Assembly: GCF_024519315.1 (NCBI RefSeq)
Contig: NZ_JANIIC010000016.1
Coordinates: 62,001-126,000, forward strand
Source: Streptomyces malaysiensis subsp. samsunensis
GTDB lineage: Bacteria > Actinomycetota > Actinomycetes > Streptomycetales > Streptomycetaceae
Direction: 5' to 3'
Length of the DNA stretch: 64,000 nt
Of this stretch, positions 59,123 to 64,000 are shown piece after piece. The number at the start of each line of letters is the position of its first letter. Position 1 is the stretch's first letter. Position numbers and translations under genes: made by a program. Under the pieces are notes generated by a model that was not told the origin of the DNA, searched no databases, and saw only the letters and a program-made list of their open reading frames with translations.

Positions 59123-60319
59123 TCACAGCGTGAATGGGTCCTCGTCGAGCTTTTCCGCCAGGTGCTCAAGAGTGTCCGTAAGGCTTGGCGGCGCGCCGTT
59201 CAGCCTTTCGTGCTGCTTGGCGACGTGACCGATGAGGCGGAGGGTCCGTCCTGAGGAGATTCCGGGTGCGGCGGTGACCAGGGACCTGGTGACGTCTTCC
59301 GCGTCGTGCCAGGCATTGACGTCCAGTAGGCATTGTGCGAGCCGTGCGACTCGCTCGCTCGAGTAGCCGGTCGTGACGTCACGTCCTGGTTGTACGGATT
59401 GCAGCAGCAGCTCGATGGCTTTCTCTATGTCACCCGCGATCTGAAGTGTGTGACCCCACTGGCGGTCGATTTCCCCCTGGGTCACCCACCATGCCCAGTC
59501 CGGTTCGCCGACGTCGCTACCATCCTCGATGAGCGAGCGGGCGCGTTGAAGCGACTCGATGGCATCCGACGTACGTCCCGTGCCGACCAGTCCCTTCGCT
59601 TCACGGATGCGGAACATCGCCTCGACGCGCGGGGACAGCCGTCTACGGTGGAGTACCGACCGGGCGATGGACAGCGCCTCTTGGTTCCGCCCACGCCACT
59701 CACTGCGCATCGCCATGTTTTGCAGCGTCAGCAATTCGATGGAGCGATCCCCTGAGAGCTTCGCGAGGAACAGCGCCTCGTGGTTGAAGCGCTGGGCCGC
59801 GTCGTCTCTTTCCGCGTCCCAAAGAGCCCAGCCGGCGACTTCGGCGAGTTCCGCGGCGGCCGATTGAATGTCGCGCTCATACCGCGGCTCGTAGTCTCCG
59901 GCTCCGAGCCGCCGATGCACGACCTTGAACGCGCGGCCTGCGGGCTCTGCGATGGATACTCCGCTGAGTTCGTTGTCCAGGACGACCAGCCGATGGGAGG
60001 TCTCCCGGATGGCGTGTGCGAAGTCGGCTCCGCGTGCCTCGTTGAGTCTGAGTATCCGATCAGTGATGGCCGGTGATTCAGCAACTTCCGGCGAAACCGT
60101 TGGCGGCGTCACTCGTGCCGCGATTTCGGCGAGTTCCCCGTTTGCCCTGAGCAACTGGTCCAACGCCGTGACGAGTTGTGTCGATGGCCGCTGTTTCCCG
60201 GAGAGCACGCGGGACAGATAGGCGTGGTCGTAGTTCAGGTGGCGGGCAACCGCCCGGACGCTCATGTCCCGGTCGCGAAGCAAGTCGCGGACTCTCTGGC
60301 TGAACTCCCCGCTGTCCAT
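59123..60319 (-). CDS. XRE-family regulator with TPR-like domain
   Basis: 398 residues. HTH at the N-terminus: DMSVRAVARHLNYDHAYLSR and VLSGKQRPSTQLVTALDQLL. The rest is helical repeats such as AGWALWDAERDDAAQRFNHE and GRTSDAIESLQRARSLI, typical of a peptide or protein-sensing TPR. Divergent from two small genes, the typical association in Streptomyces. The ligand is unknown. Confidence 0.83.
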   Translation of the reverse strand: MDSGEFSQRVRDLLRDRDMSVRAVARHLNYDHAYLSRVLSGKQRPSTQLVTALDQLLRANGELAEIAARVTPPTVSPEVAESPAITDRILRLNEARGADFAHAIRETSHRLVVLDNELSGVSIAEPAGRAFKVVHRRLGAGDYEPRYERDIQSAAAELAEVAGWALWDAERDDAAQRFNHEALFLAKLSGDRSIELLTLQNMAMRSEWRGRNQEALSIARSVLHRRRLSPRVEAMFRIREAKGLVGTGRTSDAIESLQRARSLIEDGSDVGEPDWAWWVTQGEIDRQWGHTLQIAGDIEKAIELLLQSVQPGRDVTTGYSSERVARLAQCLLDVNAWHDAEDVTRSLVTAAPGISSGRTLRLIGHVAKQHERLNGAPPSLTDTLEHLAEKLDEDPFTL

Positions 60320-60465
60320 GGTGACCAGGGTACGGCTGTCACCTCGTAGTCACCACGCGGTCACCACCCGCGACCGCACATTCACGGTTGTCTTTACGTA
60401 CGTGAGGACCCCCGCGACCGTGCGACCGGCCCGGGGGCATGGCCATCGCTAACAGGAGCGACAAC

Positions 60466-60654
60466 GTGTCGGACACTAGCCCAGCCACCCCACCCGCGAA
60501 CATGCCGCCCGACGGCGACTGCGATGTGTGCGGGGCGCTGTTACGGCAGCAAGCCGAAGCAAGGCGTAACGGGGACCAAAAGTGGGCGACCATCTGTCTC
60601 ATCGAACTCCAGCGGCACCACGAGGGCCCGTTTCACGGTGGGGCGGCCCGGTGA
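60466..60654 (+). CDS. Small hypothetical protein next to XRE-TPR regulator
   Basis: 62 residues: SDTSPATPPANMPPDGDCDV then CGALLRQQAEARRNGD. A Cys pair CDVC and an acidic/polar N-terminus. GTG at 60466 has AGGAG at 7 bases. It overlaps the next gene by 4 bp (GTGA). This regulator plus two small proteins set is frequent in Streptomyces; function unknown. Confidence 0.65.
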   Translation: MSDTSPATPPANMPPDGDCDVCGALLRQQAEARRNGDQKWATICLIELQRHHEGPFHGGAAR

Positions 60655-60827
60655 CGGGCCGCGCGATGATGACCATGCGTGTGTCACGGGACAGCGGGAA
60701 GACCTACGGGCCGACACGCGTGGTCAAGTCCACCGAGCCCCTGAGGCCGCTGGAGACGTCGGTGTGGCCGCCATGCCAGTGCGTCCGATGTGTACCGGCG
60801 CGAGTGGCCGGCCGCCAGTCGTTCTGA
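60651..60827 (+). CDS. Second small hypothetical protein
   Basis: 58 residues starting with GTG at 60651. MRVSRDSGKTYGPTRVVKST is followed by SVWPPCQCVRCVPARVAGRQ with a Cys cluster (CQCVRC). Translationally coupled to the preceding gene. The frame could also start at the internal ATG (MMTMRV). Function unknown. Confidence 0.6.
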   Translation: MTGRAMMTMRVSRDSGKTYGPTRVVKSTEPLRPLETSVWPPCQCVRCVPARVAGRQSF

Positions 60828-60900
60828 CGGGCGCGGTACGGAACCGCCGGCCCCCTGCGCCAAGGGCAGGGGGCCGGCGAGGGGCGCGCGGGGACTCGGC

Positions 60901-61105
60901 TCAGCCTTGTTTGGGGGCGGCCTGCTGGACCACCTCGAAGGACCACAGGGTGGAGCCGGAGGCGGCGGGCTTCTGTTGGGGGGCGTCTTCGCCGCCGCGC
61001 TGGTGGGCGGCCTTCATGGGGCCCTCCATCCACGCCTGGAAGTCCTCCTCGCTGCGCCAGCGCGTGTAGACGAGGTACTGGTCGGTCCCCTCGACCGGGC
61101 AGCAG
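60901..61105 (-). pseudogene. C-terminal part of antibiotic-biosynthesis monooxygenase, split by AICE-2
   Basis: About 65 residues: VEGTDQYLVYTRWRSEEDFQ, AWMEGPMKAAHQ and TLWSFEVVQQAAPKQG, the end of an ABM/HMO-type haem-degrading monooxygenase. The sequence becomes unrelated at about 61100, 25 bp before the serine recombinase start. The N-terminal half should lie at the other end of the element, beyond the right edge. A hybrid protein may still be made if the element supplies new codons. Confidence 0.8.
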
Positions 61106-61129
61106 GTTCACGAATGTACCTTTGCCCGC

Positions 61130-62776
61130 ATGGCAGATGACGACCTCCTGACGCGGGCGCAATGGGGCAACCTCACCGGGCAGAACTGGGCGGTGCTCGC
61201 CCGGCTGTCTACCGATGAGAGTGATGGCGAAACCGCCAAGGACGTACCGGAGCACGGCCGACGCGCGCCGCTCACCGGCCGGGACATCAAGAGCACCGAA
61301 GAGCAGGACCGAGATGGGCGGAAGTTCGTGGAGGAGCGCGGCGGGCGCGTCGTGCACACCTACTTCGAGCCCGACACGTCGGCGTGGAGGAAACGGCGCG
61401 TACGAGAGGCTGACGGCCGGATCGTGTATCGCGTCGTGCGGCCGATCTTCGAAGGCGCCTTGGACGACTTGAAGGCCGGGCAGGCGCCCAACGGCGAACG
61501 GCTCGACGGGCTCATCGTCTATGACATCGACCGCCTCACGCGGGACCCGCGTCACCTCGAAGACGCCATCGACGTCGTGGAGCGAAGCCGTCGCCCGATC
61601 CTCGACATCACGGGAAGCCTCGATCTGCTCACGGAGAACGGCCGCGCCGTCGCCCGCCTGGTCGTCACCATGAGCAACAAGCAGTCCGCCGATACGGCAC
61701 GGCGAGTGCGCCGCAAGCATCGCGCTCTGGAACGTGAGGGAATACCCACCGGAGGCGCCCGGCCGTTCGGCTGGAATGACGACAAACGCACGCTTCACCC
61801 GGAGGAGTCGAAGCACATCCGCAAGGCGGTCGAGCGCATATTGGGCGGTGCCCCGTTCCGGGCGATTCCGCTTGAGTGGAACGAAGCGGGGGTGATGACA
61901 CCCAGGGGCAACAAGTGGACGCCGAGCAAGGTGAAGGAGATGTTCCGGAATCCTCGGCTGTGCGGCTACCGATCACGGAAGGTCTGGCAGACCAACCCAG
62001 TCACTGGCGGTGAAATGCAGCGCTGGGAGATCGTTCACGACGACGATGGACACCCCGTGGTCGGTCAGTGGGACCGAATCATCACGGTTGAGGAGTGGCG
62101 CGCACTGGTTGACGTGATCGGGGAGAGCATGGGTCCCGGTGACGGTCACAACAGCCGGAAGTATCTGGGAACGGGGACTCTGCGGTGCGACAAGAACGAG
62201 TGCGGCGCAGCACTACGAGTGGTGAAGGCACCCAAGAGCGCGAAGAAGCCCGAAGGGTTCTTCTACTACGCCTGCGCCGACAAGGGGCAGGGTGGATGCG
62301 CCGGGACGAAGATTCCGGGGCCGGAAACGGATGAGGCGATCAAGGAATTGGTGTTCGCCAAATGGGAGGAAGAAGCTGCCCGGCGCGAGGCGGCAGCGGT
62401 GCCCCAGGAGTGGAGCGGTGAGAGCGAGCTGGCCCGCGTGCGCGAGGACATCGAGGAAGCCAAGGAAGCCCGTGAACGGCGCATCATTTCCAAGGAGCAG
62501 TATTTCTCCCTGCTTCAGAGGTCCACCGCTGAGGAGCGACGCTTGCAGCGGGAGCGGAACCAGTGGTTCAAACGCCGCTACGCCAGCCAGGGTGAGCCCG
62601 CCAATCTCCGTGAAGACTGGGACGGGCTCACCATCGTCGAGAAGCGTTCGCATGTGGAGCAGACACTGACGGCGGTACTCATCGCGCCAGCGGTCGGCCG
62701 ACGCAAGCCGGTACAGACGCGCCTGACTCCGCTCTTCCGCACCGAGGACGACATTCAGGAGTCCGAAGAAGACTGA
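61130..62776 (+). CDS. int: Large serine recombinase (integrase)
   Basis: 548 residues. Resolvase catalytic domain at the N-terminus with Ser in AVLARLSTDES (about residue 29), LIVYDIDRLTRDPRHLEDAI and the conserved MSNKQSADTARRVRRKHRAL; recombinase domain and zinc ribbon LRCDKNECGAALRVVK ... YYACADKGQGGCAG; coiled-coil region (about 425-480, ARVREDIEEAKEARERRIIS). Catalyses attP x attB integration without tRNA targets. No strong ribosome site before ATG 61130. Converges on the small gene at 62755. Confidence 0.9.
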   Translation: MADDDLLTRAQWGNLTGQNWAVLARLSTDESDGETAKDVPEHGRRAPLTGRDIKSTEEQDRDGRKFVEERGGRVVHTYFEPDTSAWRKRRVREADGRIVYRVVRPIFEGALDDLKAGQAPNGERLDGLIVYDIDRLTRDPRHLEDAIDVVERSRRPILDITGSLDLLTENGRAVARLVVTMSNKQSADTARRVRRKHRALEREGIPTGGARPFGWNDDKRTLHPEESKHIRKAVERILGGAPFRAIPLEWNEAGVMTPRGNKWTPSKVKEMFRNPRLCGYRSRKVWQTNPVTGGEMQRWEIVHDDDGHPVVGQWDRIITVEEWRALVDVIGESMGPGDGHNSRKYLGTGTLRCDKNECGAALRVVKAPKSAKKPEGFFYYACADKGQGGCAGTKIPGPETDEAIKELVFAKWEEEAARREAAAVPQEWSGESELARVREDIEEAKEARERRIISKEQYFSLLQRSTAEERRLQRERNQWFKRRYASQGEPANLREDWDGLTIVEKRSHVEQTLTAVLIAPAVGRRKPVQTRLTPLFRTEDDIQESEED

Positions 62777-62910
62777 CGCGGACGTGGGCGGCGGGTGGTC
62801 TCGATCCGCAGGGTCGCATTGATCCGCCGCCATTTCCGATCGGACCACTTCGGAGAGCTACGGGCATGAGCACGGGCCCACTCACGAAGTTCCTCGTTCA
62901 GATCAGTCAC
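62755..62910 (-). CDS. Small basic protein behind RepSA
   Basis: 51 codons from GTG at 62910: TDLNEELREWARAHARSS then PKWSDRKWRRINATLRIETT. It overlaps the RepSA stop by 8 bp and the convergent integrase end by 22 bp. Basic C-terminus, acidic start. It occupies the excisionase position of tyrosine-integrase elements; it may be a recombination directionality factor, but that is speculation. Confidence 0.5.
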   Translation of the reverse strand: MTDLNEELREWARAHARSSPKWSDRKWRRINATLRIETTRRPRPRQSSSDS

Positions 62911-64000
62911 CGGACATCACCCCGTTGTACGCGATCTCTTCTTGGGCGATCTCGCGGTTTCGGGCGAGGTCTTCAGCGATTCCAGCGGCGAGGAGAGCTG
63001 CGGCGGGAGTGTGGCCGGAGCCGACGTAGCGCCAGTGAGCGTCCGTGAGCACGTCCGCTTCGTCGGCGGGTTGGGTCCCGCGGGATTGGTGGTCGGCTCG
63101 TTCGGCGCGTAGCGCGGTGTAGGTGGTGGAGTAGGCGTGTGACTTGGTGAGGATGTGGCCCCGGTAGCCGAGCGTGTGAGCCCAGGCGCGTAGGCGGAGG
63201 GGTTCCAATTCGGGCAGGCCGCCGAGGCGCCAGCAGGTGCGCATGAGAGCACGTACGTGTGCCGACACGGGGGCGGCTGTGATGTCGGCGGGGTTGGTGA
63301 TCTGGTGGTCGAGTCCGGCCCCGGTGTCGGTGGCCCCTTTGGTGACGTACTTGGCGACGTATGCGGCTACCGCGTCGTCGGCCAGGCCCTCACCGTCGCC
63401 GAAGGCGCGGAGCGGCCGGGCGTCGAGTTCGGCGCCCCAGCGCAGTTCGTGTTCCCCCAGGGCCGCGCTGAAGGGGGTACGGAGCCGTACGGCCGCAGCG
63501 GCGGTGCGGACCACGGCCGTGAGCACGTCGGCCGTTGCCCAGGCCGGGGGCGAATCGTCCGGCCCGCGTGCGCCGTCGAGCCGCACCACAGCATGGACGT
63601 GCACGGCCGCGCGCTTTTGGTACTCGGCGACTTTGGCGTAGGAGATGCGCAGGCTGCGGCGCAGGCCGGTGCGGGTGCGTCCGACGCGGCCAGCGAGGTG
63701 GTTGTACAGGTTGTCGGTGAACGCCTTCCACAGCCGTCCCGCGTGCGCGTGCCAGAGGACGTGTGCCGGGTAGTCGTAGCAGTCGGGGCACAGCGGTTGT
63801 CCGGTGAGCGGGTCGTCTGCCTCGTGGACGGCCGGGCAGCCGAGGCGACGGCCGTGGTCGCACTCTCCGCCCTCGCGGCGCGGTCGGCAGCGCTGCCCGT
63901 CCGTCGTGAGACGGTGAACGGGGCCGAAGCTGGGGGCCGTGAGGGTGAGGAACAGCCGGGGCCGTTCCCGCACGTCCGTCGGTACGGTCTTGCCGCCGAG
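62903..64000 (-). CDS. repSA: RepSA-family replication initiator, N-terminus beyond window
   Basis: At least 366 residues visible. It has LFLTLTAPSFGPVHRL, zinc-binding CPDCYDYPAHVLW and a longer CxxxxH-rich insert, AVHVHAVVRLDGA (HUH-type) and AAYVAKYVTKGATDT (catalytic Tyr region). It shares architecture with the RepSA at 988-2388 but is clearly divergent, so the two elements are not recent duplicates. Reading continues through the right edge (LGGKTVPTDVRERPRLFLTL). Confidence 0.87.
   Translation of the reverse strand, partial: LGGKTVPTDVRERPRLFLTLTAPSFGPVHRLTTDGQRCRPRREGGECDHGRRLGCPAVHEADDPLTGQPLCPDCYDYPAHVLWHAHAGRLWKAFTDNLYNHLAGRVGRTRTGLRRSLRISYAKVAEYQKRAAVHVHAVVRLDGARGPDDSPPAWATADVLTAVVRTAAAAVRLRTPFSAALGEHELRWGAELDARPLRAFGDGEGLADDAVAAYVAKYVTKGATDTGAGLDHQITNPADITAAPVSAHVRALMRTCWRLGGLPELEPLRLRAWAHTLGYRGHILTKSHAYSTTYTALRAERADHQSRGTQPADEADVLTDAHWRYVGSGHTPAAALLAAGIAEDLARNREIAQEEIAYNGVMSGD

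Larger units (their letters stand above)
61105..64000. mobile_element. Second AICE (AICE-2), left end
   Basis: A large serine recombinase adjacent to the break in the monooxygenase gene, followed by minus-strand RepSA. Serine-integrase AICEs insert into coding genes rather than tRNA genes. The element continues beyond the right edge, so its other genes and attR cannot be seen. The exact crossover near 61095-61110 (CTCGACCGGGCAG) is uncertain. Confidence 0.82.

Overview
The window is high-GC actinomycete chromosome, almost certainly Streptomyces: third-position G/C codon bias throughout, GTG/TTG starts, SARP, GntR/UTRA, ClpP3/P4-PopR, CYP105-type and pSAM2-type genes. It is an accessory-rich segment flanked by two integrative and conjugative elements (AICEs).

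Layout. (1) 1-8429: right part of a pSAM2-like AICE: tyrosine integrase (cut by the left edge), excisionase, RepSA replication initiator, small Spd/transfer proteins, TraSA FtsK-type DNA pump, a SCO3933-family protein and a divergent KorSA repressor with repeated operators. It ends in a 42-nt copy of the 3' half of a tRNA, probably tRNA-Val(UAC). A large inverted repeat lies between korSA and att. (2) 8606-16176: oxidoreductase/TetR pair, the wreck of an aspartimide-type lasso-peptide cluster (intact precursor, fused remnants of cyclase and isoaspartyl methyltransferase, broken regulator), then VOC, SDR, XRE/MmyB and FMN-reductase genes. (3) 16636-26646: a tightly coupled operon (beta-propeller, MFS, GTP cyclohydrolase II, second beta-propeller, SUMF1/FGE-fold protein, then a methyltransferase) with a SARP-NTPase regulator. 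The gene set matches the toxoflavin/fervenulin (7-azapteridine) toolkit and is the most exciting system here. (4) 26999-35667: cold-shock protein, cupin, a second oxidoreductase/TetR pair with twin palindromic operators, several frameshifted or truncated genes, a secreted protein, an Mrr-type nuclease, and clpP-clpP with their PopR-like activator and matching operator boxes. (5) 35835-52639: hydrolase, lytic transglycosylase, DedA, DoxX, FAD enzyme, PhoD phosphatase, secreted HNH nuclease, a Mn riboswitch with its GDT1-family transporter, 1.36 kb of low-complexity minisatellite, HAD phosphatase, peptidoglycan-binding protein, DHA2 transporter, GNAT and two unknown genes. (6) 52900-60827: a short threonyl-tRNA synthetase paralogue with a Thr-codon leader peptide and terminator hairpin, a 31-bp tandem repeat array, ferredoxin reductase/ferredoxin/CYP, a two-component system, and an XRE-TPR regulator. 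(7) 60901-64000: an antibiotic-monooxygenase gene cut by a second AICE that carries a large serine recombinase and another RepSA, running off the right edge.

How they work together: the AICE modules provide excision, replication and dsDNA transfer under KorSA-type repression. The azapteridine operon would convert GTP via the RibA-type enzyme towards a 7-azapteridine, methylate it and export it, probably under SARP control. Functions are inferred from recognisable motifs and gene order; no database search was run.
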